Of a DNA stretch of 29,910 bases, positions 22,270 to 29,910 are shown in pieces. A program made the translations under genes and the position numbers. How positions within the stretch are numbered: position 1 is the stretch's first letter; each line of letters opens with the position of its first letter. The notes beneath the pieces were generated by a model, which was given only the letters and a program-made list of their open reading frames with translations, was not told the DNA's origin and searched no databases. The stretch comes from a virus, in IMG/VR virus record IMGVR_UViG_3300033998_000366, positions 1-29,910 of that record; one strand, written 5' to 3'.

Positions 22270-22887
22270 TTAGACCCCTCCGATGGCTATCGGGGCCCGG
22301 AAAAGGGCCAGCACACCGTCAATATCCGGGTCGCCGGTCAGGTCAAGGGTCGCCGCCAGCCGCTCCAGGGTGTAGGAATGGCCGTCGGTGCTCTCGCTGA
22401 CAATGCGGGCCCGCTTGCGCTCTTCCTGACCCTCGGCATCGCCCAGCAAGGGCAACTCCCGGATGACCAGCCTCTTGGCAACCTGCTTAATCATGGCGGG
22501 GGTCGTGTACTGCGTTCCCATCTTGTCCACAAAGCCCCAGGTTCCCTGGATAGAGACATTTTGGCGCCCCTCCGGCCATCCGGCCTCCCTGAAGATCTTG
22601 GGGTTGCGGCGGTCATCGGGGAAGAACCGGTTATAAACCTTATAGTCGCTGATGGCCTGGCCGTCTACGGTTACACTCACGACCTCAATAGGGAACACCG
22701 GCAGGAGAAGCGTTTCGCTGCCGTTTCCATCGAGGGTGATGGTCATAGCCCGGGGCTCAAACCACTGCCTGGTAACCCCATCAATATAGGCGGTGGCCAG
22801 ATCAATCAGCACAGTCAACCGGGTATCGCTGGCTTGCTCCAGGGTAATCCCCTCGTCGCGAATATCCTGGACCGTGCAATACGCCAT
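22270..22887 (-). CDS. Head-tail adaptor, gp6/DUF-type connector
   Basis: A protein of about 205 residues. ATG 22887 is preferred, as AGGTGATG lies upstream, over ATG 22893 or GTG 22896. It has a helical start (MAYCTVQDIRDEGI, LIDLATAYIDGVTRQWFEP), a beta middle (VVSVTVDGQAISDYKVYNRF) and a C-terminal helix with PAMIKQVAKRLVIRELPL. This helix-strand-helix layout is typical of gp6-like connectors that bind the portal. Followed directly by the stopper candidate. Confidence 0.75.
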   Translation of the reverse strand: MAYCTVQDIRDEGITLEQASDTRLTVLIDLATAYIDGVTRQWFEPRAMTITLDGNGSETLLLPVFPIEVVSVTVDGQAISDYKVYNRFFPDDRRNPKIFREAGWPEGRQNVSIQGTWGFVDKMGTQYTTPAMIKQVAKRLVIRELPLLGDAEGQEERKRARIVSESTDGHSYTLERLAATLDLTGDPDIDGVLALFRAPIAIGGV

Positions 22888-22896
22888 GACCATCAC

Positions 22897-23124
22897 CTAC
22901 CTGTGGATTAGCTTTTTCAGGGCCCGCACCTCGGCGTCGTACTTGCGGAACTCCGAGTTGGCAAACTCAATAGCCAGGTGTTCTACCACGTCAAGGCTAT
23001 CGTTGAAATAAAAGACCGTCCGCTTCGGGTTGCTGCGGTCTATGCGAACTAACTCTAATCCCCGCAACTTCAAATAGCCTGCCAAGGCCAGATCTGAAGT
23101 TGCAAACTCTTTAATCTCACCCAC
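22897..23124 (-). CDS. DUF5659-like small phage protein
   Basis: A 75-residue protein read from GTG 23124 (AAGGAGAGG just upstream, overlapping the previous stop). The open frame extends back over the neighbouring gene, but that part has no coding sense. The sequence FATSDLALAGYLKLRGLELV, then RIDRSNPKRTVFYFNDS, resembles DUF5659-type proteins of phages. Function unknown; it often lies near capsid or connector genes. Confidence 0.72.
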   Translation of the reverse strand: MGEIKEFATSDLALAGYLKLRGLELVRIDRSNPKRTVFYFNDSLDVVEHLAIEFANSEFRKYDAEVRALKKLIHR

Positions 23125-23137
23125 GATAATCCTCTCC

Positions 23138-23431
23138 TTAGCCGGTATAATTGTCTGACTTGACGGTCTTGAGCACCACGTCAGCCACAGTACTAGCCGT
23201 CCCTTGGCTGCCGGCTGCCACCGCTGCCGTGTTGGCATTCTGAGTATAGGTGGCATCCACATTCTCGGTGTGCACGTGAGCGTTGTACTTGGCAGCCAAA
23301 TCGTTATATTTGGCCTTCAGGTCATTGACCAGATTTTTCGTAGCCTCCAGGTCAGCCGCCATGTCGTTCAATATCCGCCAGAGTTTTTCCTGGTGGGCTC
23401 CGGCGTCCCCGATGTTATATGGGATTTTCAC
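23138..23431 (-). CDS. Small coiled-coil protein of the head region
   Basis: A 97-residue protein from GTG 23431 (AGGTGA upstream; GTGA overlap with the previous gene). Residues about 12-50 form a probable coiled coil (EKLWRILNDMAADLEATKNL, LKAKYNDLAAKYNAHVH). The rest is Ala/Thr/Val-rich. The coil-plus-HVH pattern resembles small trimeric fibres or head decorations, but I recognise no family. Confidence 0.7.
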   Translation of the reverse strand: MKIPYNIGDAGAHQEKLWRILNDMAADLEATKNLVNDLKAKYNDLAAKYNAHVHTENVDATYTQNANTAAVAAGSQGTASTVADVVLKTVKSDNYTG

Positions 23432-23634
23432 CGCTTATCACCTGCCGTTTCAAACAGCCCCGAGGCAAGTAGCCGCTTGGCAAGTTCTGGGTCCTCAACC
23501 TGCTGGGGAACATCCTTCACGAACTTTTTCCCGCCGGAAACCAGAGTGGCCGCGCCCTTTAGTATCAGCACGGCCACCTTTCCCTCTTGGATTTTCTCTT
23601 GAGGCGCTATATCTTTAGGCTGTTTTTCGGCCAT
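23428..23634 (-). CDS. Small basic protein downstream of the capsid gene
   Basis: A 68-residue protein with charged ends and a central segment VAVLILKGAATLVSGGKKFV. ATG start. It lies 16 bp after the major capsid gene and overlaps the next gene. No family recognised; a capsid accessory protein is possible. Confidence 0.65.
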   Translation of the reverse strand: MAEKQPKDIAPQEKIQEGKVAVLILKGAATLVSGGKKFVKDVPQQVEDPELAKRLLASGLFETAGDKR

Positions 23635-23650
23635 CTATTTTCGCCCCCTC

Positions 23651-24565
23651 TTAGACGATGTCATATCCAATTACCAGGGCATCGTCCACTACGATTTGGG
23701 CCGCGTCCACCCGGCCAGTCATAGTGTACTCGATGACCCGCTTCCTGGGCTTCCGCTCGCGGTCACTGGTGAATTCGCGTTGAATGCCTACCGCCAGGTT
23801 CTTCCGCAGGGTGAGGACAATCACGTTATCAGGGATAAAGTCGACCGGGAAGATGGTAATCCCTTTGTACTGCGGCAGCTTGCCCGTCTGCAGTAGCTCA
23901 TCCGCCCAGGCGGTCTGCCGGGTGGTCAACTGCTCGATATAGGCCTCGGCGACCGTGGGGGAGACATAGAACCTCAGCTCGGCTTTGTTGGCCTTCCACT
24001 TATTAGGCAGCATGTTCAACATGCCCGGAAAGACCACGCCCTTGTAGTCGGTGCTCCCGTTGGTATCAAACTTATGGGTGTTGGCGCTGCCCTTGGCCAG
24101 CTTGATAAAGCCATCATCAATCTGGACAAACGGGTCAGCAGAAGCAGTATCCCCGTTCCAGGCTAGGTCGGTCAGGTCGTTGCTGAACTGTAAGGCCAGC
24201 ATCCGGGCGATGTGGTCCTCCGCCCCCTTCTTCTCGATGTTATCCTCCAAGAAGGTGAGGGAAATGTCAGCCGGTAGGATTACCTCCACCGAGTTTAGTT
24301 GCTTCTTGCTGGTCTGAATGCCTGCGGTTTCGGTCGGCTCAGTGGCCTCCACGCCCTTACGGATAATCCGGTTGGCAACCCCGATAAAATCGAGGTCCTT
24401 GGTGGGCGCCCCCATTCGTTCGGTGCGGATATCCTTGAGGAAAGCCGACTGGTCTACCATATAGTCAATGAACTTGTTCGCCTGCTCGGGGTTCAATTTG
24501 CCCCCGGTAGCCAGGTCAGCCGAGGTGATGGCTGCCTTGGCAATCAGCACCCTATTAGAAATCAT
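23651..24565 (-). CDS. Major capsid protein
   Basis: A 304-residue protein placed after the scaffold and protease genes. Features include GKLNPEQANKFIDYMVDQSA and LKDIRTERM at the N-terminus, RKGVEATEPTETAGIQTSKK, a helix IARMLALQFSNDLTDLAWNG, and the P-domain/A-domain segments KWKANKAELRFYVSPTVAEA and LLQTGKLPQYKGITIFPVDF. The pattern fits the P2-family/HK97-fold capsid proteins of Clostridia phages. A clear E-loop cannot be fixed by eye. Confidence 0.88.
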   Translation of the reverse strand: MISNRVLIAKAAITSADLATGGKLNPEQANKFIDYMVDQSAFLKDIRTERMGAPTKDLDFIGVANRIIRKGVEATEPTETAGIQTSKKQLNSVEVILPADISLTFLEDNIEKKGAEDHIARMLALQFSNDLTDLAWNGDTASADPFVQIDDGFIKLAKGSANTHKFDTNGSTDYKGVVFPGMLNMLPNKWKANKAELRFYVSPTVAEAYIEQLTTRQTAWADELLQTGKLPQYKGITIFPVDFIPDNVIVLTLRKNLAVGIQREFTSDRERKPRKRVIEYTMTGRVDAAQIVVDDALVIGYDIV

Positions 24566-24580
24566 CTTGCTTGCCTCCTT

Positions 24581-25453
24581 TTAGCCGATGAATACGCCGC
24601 CCCAAAAGCCGGAGTCAGACTTCTCTACCTTATCCTTTTCCTCGGGGACCCTGTTGGAGATACCCCGCGCCTTCTCTACCACTTCCAGGCGGTCTTCCAG
24701 GGGCTTAACAGCCTCGGCCACAGTCGCCTTGATAACCTCCCGAAGCTCGTCCTTCTCCTGGCCGGCCTCCGGCTTCCCGTCCGCCTGCTTCTCCAGCTTC
24801 TCTAACCTCTCGCTAATCGGTTTAGTAGCCTCGTTAACCGCTTCGGCCACCATCTTGGCCAGTTCCTCTTTGGTCACTTGCGTTCCCTCCCCGTCTTGGT
24901 TATCGGCTTCGGCCTCGGCGATAATCTGTGCCAGCAAGCTGTGGGCGTCCTTGAGCGCCTTCAGCCGTGCCGCGCTAATCTTACGCCCCGCTTTCTCTAC
25001 AGGTTCCTCGGTATATAACTCTAAGGCCTTTGCTATACCAATTTGGTTCAATTTGCCTATTAAGTGGGCCCTGAACTCCTCGATTGAACTCGTGATCCTG
25101 GCAATCTTGTCGGTTACATCGCTTTCCAGGATGGCCCTGACCACGCTACGCAGGGTAGAAAAGGAGTTCCAGATCAGATCCCCCGTCTCCTGAACCTGCA
25201 TCGCCTGGGCAAAAGTCGGGATCTGAACCCCATCCTCTTTCTTTACCCCGCCGGTAAAGAACTGTTTCAGGACCTGGAAAAAACCCTTTATTTCCTGTTC
25301 TTCGGGCTGAACCGCGTCCTGTTCACCGCCCGGGCTCTCTGGCCAGTCGGCGGATTTAAAAATCTTAAACTGCCGCCGGTTGGCCCCTTTGTGTACCAGG
25401 CTCACCATTTGCACATCGACATTTCGCAGTTCCCCGGGTATCGGTTTATCCAC
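24581..25453 (-). CDS. Capsid scaffold-like protein
   Basis: A 290-residue protein from GTG 25453, preceded by AGGAGGTGA and overlapping the protease stop. The N-terminus reads VDVQMVSLVHKGANRRQFKI, an SLVHKGAN motif often seen in XkdF-type proteins. A long helical body follows, with C-terminal coiled coils (KEELAKMVAEAVNEATKPIS, ERLEKLEKQ, ELREVIKATVAEAVKPLEDR). The position directly before the capsid gene and the helical nature support a scaffolding role. In some relatives this and the preceding protein are one polypeptide. Confidence 0.75.
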   Translation of the reverse strand: MDKPIPGELRNVDVQMVSLVHKGANRRQFKIFKSADWPESPGGEQDAVQPEEQEIKGFFQVLKQFFTGGVKKEDGVQIPTFAQAMQVQETGDLIWNSFSTLRSVVRAILESDVTDKIARITSSIEEFRAHLIGKLNQIGIAKALELYTEEPVEKAGRKISAARLKALKDAHSLLAQIIAEAEADNQDGEGTQVTKEELAKMVAEAVNEATKPISERLEKLEKQADGKPEAGQEKDELREVIKATVAEAVKPLEDRLEVVEKARGISNRVPEEKDKVEKSDSGFWGGVFIG

Positions 25454-26456
25454 CTTGATTCACCTCCTCCTGTGCCTGTTCTGGGATTAACTCGGCAACG
25501 CCGGCCATGGAATAACCGGTAATCTCGTTTTTGAGGATGGCTTGCCAGGTTTCCTCTTTCAGCACCTTGGTACCCAGTACCCAGGCCCCTGGAGTAAAGT
25601 CCGGATCTCCCGGCCGGGCAATGAAACTTTCCACCACGACCCCCTCATCAGGTTCCCAGTCGTGCTGCTTGTCGATCTGGGTGAGACGCAGGTTCTCCAT
25701 GAACCGGTGGGCCATCTTTTCGATTTCCTCCGCAGTCATCCATTGGCCCTGGGAGTCCTTCTCGTTCGGAACATAAACTTCGCCGTAGACAATCCGCTTT
25801 TGCAGGTCCGCCTTCCTGAAGGCGATCTCTTTCTTTACCTCGCCGACCTCCCCGATCCCCAGCCGCTTGGCATGGGCCTGCAGGTGGGCCAGGGCCTTCT
25901 TCCGCAATTCCTCTGCCGTGATGCTGTCGGTGATCGGCTGTATCTGGTTTGCCCGGGCCAGGGCATTTCGCAGGTGCGGAAGATCCACCGTACTGTCATC
26001 GTTCGGGTCAGTTACTCCCTTCCCATGGTGCGGCAGGTGCCTGGCCCGCTTGTCCTTCGTGGCACCCCTGGAATAAGCCGGCTCAATCACGGCGAAAGCG
26101 GCATCCGGTAGATCGTTGAGCCTTCAAATGAAGGCGGTTGACCACTTCGCCTTTGTAATCTGTTCCAGCACCGCCTTCATGTCCATCACCTCCTTTTTTA
26201 CGTTGGTCAAGTCAGGGTGTTCCTTAACCCACCTCTTGACATCATTAAGCATCCAGCCCTTATCCTTGGGAAAAATTAAAGACTGGGCGACCATCGACCC
26301 AGTCCCGTTTTTCAGTTTTCCGACCACCATTTTTATGCCGTTGGTGTTTTGCAGCTCTATCGTCCGAAAAGTCCCCTCTTGAAAGTCGTCCGGCGCTCTA
26401 ATCCGGTAGCGGTAGCTTGTGCTGGTCTCATCCCAGCCCCTGGCCTTCTCAGGCAT
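25446..26456 (-). pseudogene. XkdF-like prohead protease gene interrupted by an in-frame TGA
   Basis: Two open stretches lie in one frame, 26456-26124 and 26123-25446, separated by TGA at 26126-26124. The first encodes about 110 residues (MPEKARGWDETSTSYRYRIR to KWSTAFI). After the stop the frame runs RLNDLPDAAFAVIEPAYSRG, a strongly conserved motif, then HLPHHGKGV, DLPHLRNALARANQIQP and an XkdF domain. That domain contains RIVYGEVYVPNEKDSQGQWM, IDKQHDWEPDEGVVVESFIA and ILKNEITGYSMAGVAE. No ribosome binding site precedes GTG 26090, the first usable start after the stop, and it would cut the DAAFAVIEPAY motif. Known relatives, as I recall, are single genes. Readthrough, re-initiation, true inactivation or a sequence error are all possible. 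Confidence 0.7.
26120..26135. repeat. 16-bp inverted repeat containing the interrupting stop codon
   Basis: GCCTTCAAATGAAGGC is a perfect 7-bp inverted repeat around AA. The TGA that interrupts the XkdF-like gene lies within it. It may be the footprint of a small insertion or template-switch event. Confidence 0.6.
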
Positions 26457-26826
26457 AATCAACCACCTCGCGCAAGTGCGGCGGCAGCAGCTCCACCGGG
26501 TAAAGCCTGGCCGCTATGCGGTCCAGGTACCACCACCAGCGCTCAAGCGGTGGTCTGGGCCGCATCTTCTTCCGTTCCCGCCAGCGGCCATCGTAAACGC
26601 ACCACTCGTTGATTTCCCGTGCATGCTTAATAACTTCTAAGTCTGCGCCGATTACCAACCGCTTTTGATCTTCCGTCAACTCATCCCAGTGCTCGTACAG
26701 CCAGTCCCGATCATAGACCAACCGGCTAATGGTTTCCTGCTCCAATACCGCATCGTTCCATTCAGGGTAAACCCCGATGGTATAGCCGTTAAGATAATCC
26801 TCTAACTTATAATCTCGCAATCTCAT
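26449..26826 (-). CDS. Hypothetical phage protein downstream of MuF
   Basis: A 125-residue charged protein, rich in Trp, Arg and Glu. Motifs include RLVYDRDWLYEHWDELTEDQ, KRLVIGADLEVIKHAREI and PPLERWWWYLDRIAARLYP. I believe similar DRxWLYEHWDELT proteins occur beside MuF genes in other phages, but no function is known to me. It overlaps the MuF stop by ATGA. If the MuF C-terminus is a toxin, this gene holds the position of an immunity protein, an inference only. Confidence 0.75.
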   Translation of the reverse strand: MRLRDYKLEDYLNGYTIGVYPEWNDAVLEQETISRLVYDRDWLYEHWDELTEDQKRLVIGADLEVIKHAREINEWCVYDGRWRERKKMRPRPPLERWWWYLDRIAARLYPVELLPPHLREVVDYA

Positions 26827-28223
26827 TCTTTATTCCCCCAGACCAATTCGACCCATCCCTGGCTTCTTTTGCCTTCAATGACCCGCTGTTCTAAAGATGT
26901 CCACTCATCTTTTCTGGGTCCGTAAAATGTCCTGATCTGCTGCATATCGGCATCAACAATGGCAATCCGCCAATCATCCCCGCCTCTGGCAAACGCGTAC
27001 TGCAAATGCCCGTCTTTCCCAAAAAAGACCAAAATCCTATTGGGTTTTTGCACTACTTCTTTGGCTTGCCTGATAAGTTCTTTATGGTCGGTTATCCCGA
27101 GTTCCGTATGCTTCAGGTGCCCCCTCGCTTTACGCTCCGGCCATGTATTATGAGCCAGGGCATTTAATTTGTTTGCCCGCTCGTAAGGAGTAAGGCTATT
27201 TAAATACTGCCGTATGCCCTCTTGCGCTTTGCTGCTTTTATCTCGTTCATAATCGACAGGAGTATCCTCTGGTACTATTGTAACACTTTCCCTTCTCACG
27301 GTCACCCTGGGCACAATCGTGCTGCGGCAGTGGAAGTGATAAGGGGGAGCGGCCATCCCTATTGAAAGATCCTTGGTTGGTTTCCCCCGGATATCCTCCA
27401 GCTTCAGCCAGGGCGCTATCGTTTTCACATCTTCTGGGCTTTTAGCATTCAGTAGGGCTTCCCTTAATTTTACGGCCTGCTCTACTTTGATTATGCGTCC
27501 GTTCATTTCCCTGCAAATGGCCGAAGTCCTTTCATCCATCACCGCAACAACCTCATACTCCGTTATTTCGGCCTCAACCATACCTTCGATAACTCCCAAA
27601 TTTCTGGCTCTGGTAATAGTGTTGGCCGCCAACCCCCGCCAATACGTATCTGATCGGTTGAAATGTTTCCCCAATAAAGCCTTCAACGCCTGGCCAACAT
27701 CCTCCCTGCCTAATCCCTGCTCTATAGCCAGTTCTTTTACCTTGCCCGCAATCATCTGGCCAAGCTGCTCGGTATAATAATTCCCGATCCAGAAGACTGT
27801 GTGTCGATTTAGCATCTCTATAGCTTGTTCATCAACAAGATTGAGGGATACCTCCATGCTAACTTCCGGCAAGAATTCCTTTCGGCCGTGTACATACGCA
27901 GCTATTATTATTACAGCCAGCCTTTCGGCCACAGAGGCGGCCATGCCTGGGCCAAGATGGTATTCTAGTGTCTTCAAGACCATATCAATCTTTTCTTTGG
28001 TCACCGGCTCCCCTAACTGGCGCAACTGTTCTACGGCAGTTTCAACAGCTTTCCTGGTCTGCTCATTCCACTGCCTGCCTAAAACTTTCTGAAGTTGTTT
28101 TTCAAGCTTTTCAATCTCTCCGGCCTCTTTGCGTACAGGCACGAAAAGCAGGAAGTCCAGGATAAAATCTATGCAGGCGGCCAGTTCCCGCCGTTCTTCC
28201 TTACTGAGCAAGGCCCAATTCAT
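26823..28223 (-). CDS. MuF/SPP1 gp7-like head morphogenesis protein with C-terminal toxin-like domain
   Basis: A 466-residue protein. Helical residues 1-200 lead into the MuF domain (about 185-305), with AANTITRARNLGVIEGMVE, MDERTSAICREMNGRI (229-244) and the closing PPYHFHCRSTIVP (293-305). MuF proteins are minor head proteins injected or packaged with DNA. After a linker, residues about 335-466 form an extra domain: NALAHNTWPERKARGHLKH, ELIRQAKEVV, KPNRILVFFGKDGHLQYAFA and the strand WRIAIVDADMQQIRTFYGP. This pattern resembles the PBECR (barnase/EndoU/colicin E5-D/RelE-like) nuclease domains found on MuF C-termini. Candidate catalytic residues are H369, H372 and nearby Arg/Tyr. It overlaps the portal gene by 23 bp. 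Confidence 0.85.
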   Translation of the reverse strand: MNWALLSKEERRELAACIDFILDFLLFVPVRKEAGEIEKLEKQLQKVLGRQWNEQTRKAVETAVEQLRQLGEPVTKEKIDMVLKTLEYHLGPGMAASVAERLAVIIIAAYVHGRKEFLPEVSMEVSLNLVDEQAIEMLNRHTVFWIGNYYTEQLGQMIAGKVKELAIEQGLGREDVGQALKALLGKHFNRSDTYWRGLAANTITRARNLGVIEGMVEAEITEYEVVAVMDERTSAICREMNGRIIKVEQAVKLREALLNAKSPEDVKTIAPWLKLEDIRGKPTKDLSIGMAAPPYHFHCRSTIVPRVTVRRESVTIVPEDTPVDYERDKSSKAQEGIRQYLNSLTPYERANKLNALAHNTWPERKARGHLKHTELGITDHKELIRQAKEVVQKPNRILVFFGKDGHLQYAFARGGDDWRIAIVDADMQQIRTFYGPRKDEWTSLEQRVIEGKRSQGWVELVWGNKE

Positions 28224-29784
28224 ATTCCTCCAGCCTCTTTCGCACCTCGATTAGGAAACTAGCAAACTTCTTGACCGCCTGGGCCCCATCTTCCGGGGAA
28301 GCCGCGGAAGCTATTCCGGACCGCAGTTTGGCCAGGTAAACCTCCAAGGGTTCCTCCAGCCAGTCGGCGCCCTTGGGATCGGGAAGTTCTTTGTTAAGGA
28401 TTTCCTCCATAATGCGCCGCGCTTCTTTGGTGGTCATTCCTGCCTTGACAAAGACGTTGAGTATTTCGGTCATGTCTTTGGCGTTGTCCGCCGTCGGTGC
28501 CAGGCTCTTGAACTCCCAATACTTCACGTCCATGGCAGGGAAGAGAAGCCGGTTAATGGTGAAATCAAAGTCGTCCCGTTCCGGCCCAAAAACCTGCTCC
28601 TCGGCCACCCGCTTGCTTTCCTCGGCAGTGGAGCGGTTGAAGTCCTTTGTTCGCCCGACATAGATAGGCGGCAGGCGGAAAGCCGAGCGCACTTTTTCCT
28701 GGTTCTTCTCGTCATACTCAACAAACAGGGCGTCCTTCTGCTGGGCTTCGGTCAGGGGTTTTATTTCAATGCCCGCCTTCTGGCCCGCCGGCGCCAGGGG
28801 GTTGGGCGTGGTCTCGGCTTCAATAACAAGGATCTTATGGAACCCCTTGCGCCCCTTGATGTTGTTCTGGATATAATCTTCTATTCGCTTAACGCTGTCT
28901 GAGGCGAGCCTACCGGAAACAAGAACGGCCAGAGGTGGGACCGCCTTATTGTCGAAATATTCATAGTTGACCTCTTCGGCCTGCCGGCTTCCCTGCACAG
29001 CAAGAATATTTCCTATCCACCTAGGAATTCCGTAAGGTGTCCGTGGAGAATATATCTTAAAATGAATAACCTCTGTGGCCAGCGTAATATCTGTTTTTTT
29101 TGCTTCTTCTTCGGTTAATACTTTTCCGGTTTTTGCATCGATGGGCCTGGGATCGCCAAATTCCTTAAAATATACCATAACTCCATCTCTGATCTGGACA
29201 AACCTGCGGAACCTTTTGCGATGTGGAATTTCTTCGTAAGTATTGTCCTCAGTTTTTATCCGGAGTTTGATATCCGTCAGATCTTTATCTAGAGGGGTGA
29301 GACGCATGGTATAACTCTCCAGGTGCTCTATCCCGGCAATTTCACCCTTGCCGTTCCGCAGTATCTCCCAGTAGGCATTGCCCGTCGTTTCCAGGTCTCG
29401 CCTGGTTTTCCGCCGGATCTTGGTAAAGCTCTCATCGGGATTGCAATACTTAAAGAAATTCCTTATCCGGCGACGTTCAGCCTCCACCTCGGAAGGATAT
29501 TTCCCGTCTGGGCCCGGCGTAACCCCCTCCGCCGGCTCAAGCGTAAAGCCAAATCCGTCAATATTGGTCTCCATGGCATCTATACACTGGCCCAGGATGT
29601 TGGAATACTCGGGGAGCAAGGTGAGCACCCGCAGGTCATAAGGCGGCTCGATTACTCCTCCTTCTCCATATAGCCCGGCAAACGGGTCCTCCTCCAGTTT
29701 GTTGCTGGTTACTATCTCCTTGCCGCCAAGCACCTGGGCCTTGTAGATGGTCGCCTGCAAGGCTTGTTCCTGGCTTTCGGCCAT
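28201..29784 (-). CDS. Portal protein, PBSX-like family
   Basis: A protein of about 527 residues from ATG 29784 (AGGTGAGAG upstream; the frame extends to GTG 29793). It has portal hallmarks: an N-terminal segment LPEYSNILGQCIDAMETNID, a GNAYWEILRNGKGEIAG strand, HFKIYSPRTPYGIPRWIGN and the crown/clip helix region FRLPPIYVGRTKDFNRSTAE. Twelve copies form the DNA channel and docking site for terminase. It follows the terminase gene by 13 bp and overlaps MuF at its end. The family name PBSX/XkdE is from motif memory. Confidence 0.92.
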   Translation of the reverse strand: MAESQEQALQATIYKAQVLGGKEIVTSNKLEEDPFAGLYGEGGVIEPPYDLRVLTLLPEYSNILGQCIDAMETNIDGFGFTLEPAEGVTPGPDGKYPSEVEAERRRIRNFFKYCNPDESFTKIRRKTRRDLETTGNAYWEILRNGKGEIAGIEHLESYTMRLTPLDKDLTDIKLRIKTEDNTYEEIPHRKRFRRFVQIRDGVMVYFKEFGDPRPIDAKTGKVLTEEEAKKTDITLATEVIHFKIYSPRTPYGIPRWIGNILAVQGSRQAEEVNYEYFDNKAVPPLAVLVSGRLASDSVKRIEDYIQNNIKGRKGFHKILVIEAETTPNPLAPAGQKAGIEIKPLTEAQQKDALFVEYDEKNQEKVRSAFRLPPIYVGRTKDFNRSTAEESKRVAEEQVFGPERDDFDFTINRLLFPAMDVKYWEFKSLAPTADNAKDMTEILNVFVKAGMTTKEARRIMEEILNKELPDPKGADWLEEPLEVYLAKLRSGIASAASPEDGAQAVKKFASFLIEVRKRLEEYELGLAQ

Positions 29785-29797
29785 TACTCTCACCTGC

Positions 29798-29910
29798 CTA
29801 CCCGATAATCAAAGCCCGGCCGCCTTCGCCTCCACCGGGCTCCCAGATCTGCCACGGCGTGGCTTTCCGCATCTGCCAGGCTATGCACAAGGCTGTTACC
29901 GTATCATCGT
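29798..29910 (-). CDS. Terminase large subunit, C-terminal end (partial)
   Basis: The last 36 codons before TAG at 29800-29798 are visible. The segment begins DDTVTALCIAWQMRKATP, which matches the HDD-type end of the terminase nuclease domain, and stops after a Gly-rich tail. The gene continues beyond the right edge. Its place just upstream of the portal gene is standard. Confidence 0.8.
   Translation of the reverse strand, partial: DDTVTALCIAWQMRKATPWQIWEPGGGEGGRALIIG

Noticed and set aside
26124-26126. TGA in the XkdF-like gene read as selenocysteine or a reassigned codon
   Set aside because: No reason for Sec in this family. TGA is used as a normal stop in neighbouring genes (for example the overlapping ATGA junctions), so a changed code is excluded.
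1-29910. CRISPR arrays, tRNA or rRNA genes, insertion sequences
   Set aside because: No regularly spaced direct repeats, tRNA-like cloverleafs, rRNA motifs or transposase genes were seen on reading the window.

Overview
The window is nearly all temperate bacteriophage. It carries a contractile-tail (myovirus-type) late region, a lysis cassette and a lysogeny module. Host type is inferred: strong AGGAGGTGA-like Shine-Dalgarno sites with GTG and TTG starts, moderately high G+C, an endolysin carrying an SLH cell-wall anchor, an LLH-type holin and a large serine recombinase all suggest a Gram-positive (Firmicutes, clostridial, possibly thermophilic Peptococcaceae/Moorella-like) host. There are no rRNA or tRNA genes, CRISPR arrays, IS elements or recognisable host genes.

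Layout. Positions 1-490 hold a divergent genetic switch. A Cro-like XRE regulator and the first codons of an early gene run leftward, and the lysogeny genes run rightward. The 174 bp between them contain four related 17-bp sites of the form GTTG-N9-CMAC placed over two divergent promoters. Positions 483-4547 (+) encode an XRE repressor without an autoprotease domain, a HicBA toxin-antitoxin pair, an ImmA/IrrE-type metallopeptidase, an AT-rich lipoprotein and a large serine recombinase. Positions 4548-4743 are non-coding, with a strong terminator for the converging late operon and possibly attP.

Everything from 4744 to 29910 is on the minus strand. Read in its direction of transcription the order is: end of terminase large subunit, portal, MuF-like head protein with a C-terminal extension resembling a nuclease toxin, two small ORFs, an XkdF-like protease gene interrupted by an in-frame TGA, scaffold-like protein, major capsid protein and head completion proteins. 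Then come tail terminator, sheath, tube, a tail assembly chaperone with a -1 frameshift site, tape measure, baseplate (CIS tube-like protein, LysM, gpD, gpV, gp25, gpJ, gpI), a fibre-base protein, a receptor-binding protein, holins and amidase.

The most notable points are these. (1) The distal tail protein at 6579-7673 has the form of a diversity-generating retroelement (DGR) target. It has an FGE/C-type-lectin fold and a C-terminal variable region in which the expected variable codons all end in a pyrimidine, followed by an 8-bp-stem hairpin with a GATA loop. No reverse transcriptase or template repeat is visible in the window. (2) A perfect T TTT TTC slippery heptamer joins two tail-chaperone frames. 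(3) The protease gene is split by TGA inside a 16-bp inverted repeat. (4) The MuF protein carries a candidate toxin domain. (5) Lysis genes and integrase lie next to each other with no host DNA between them, as expected for an unintegrated or circular phage genome.
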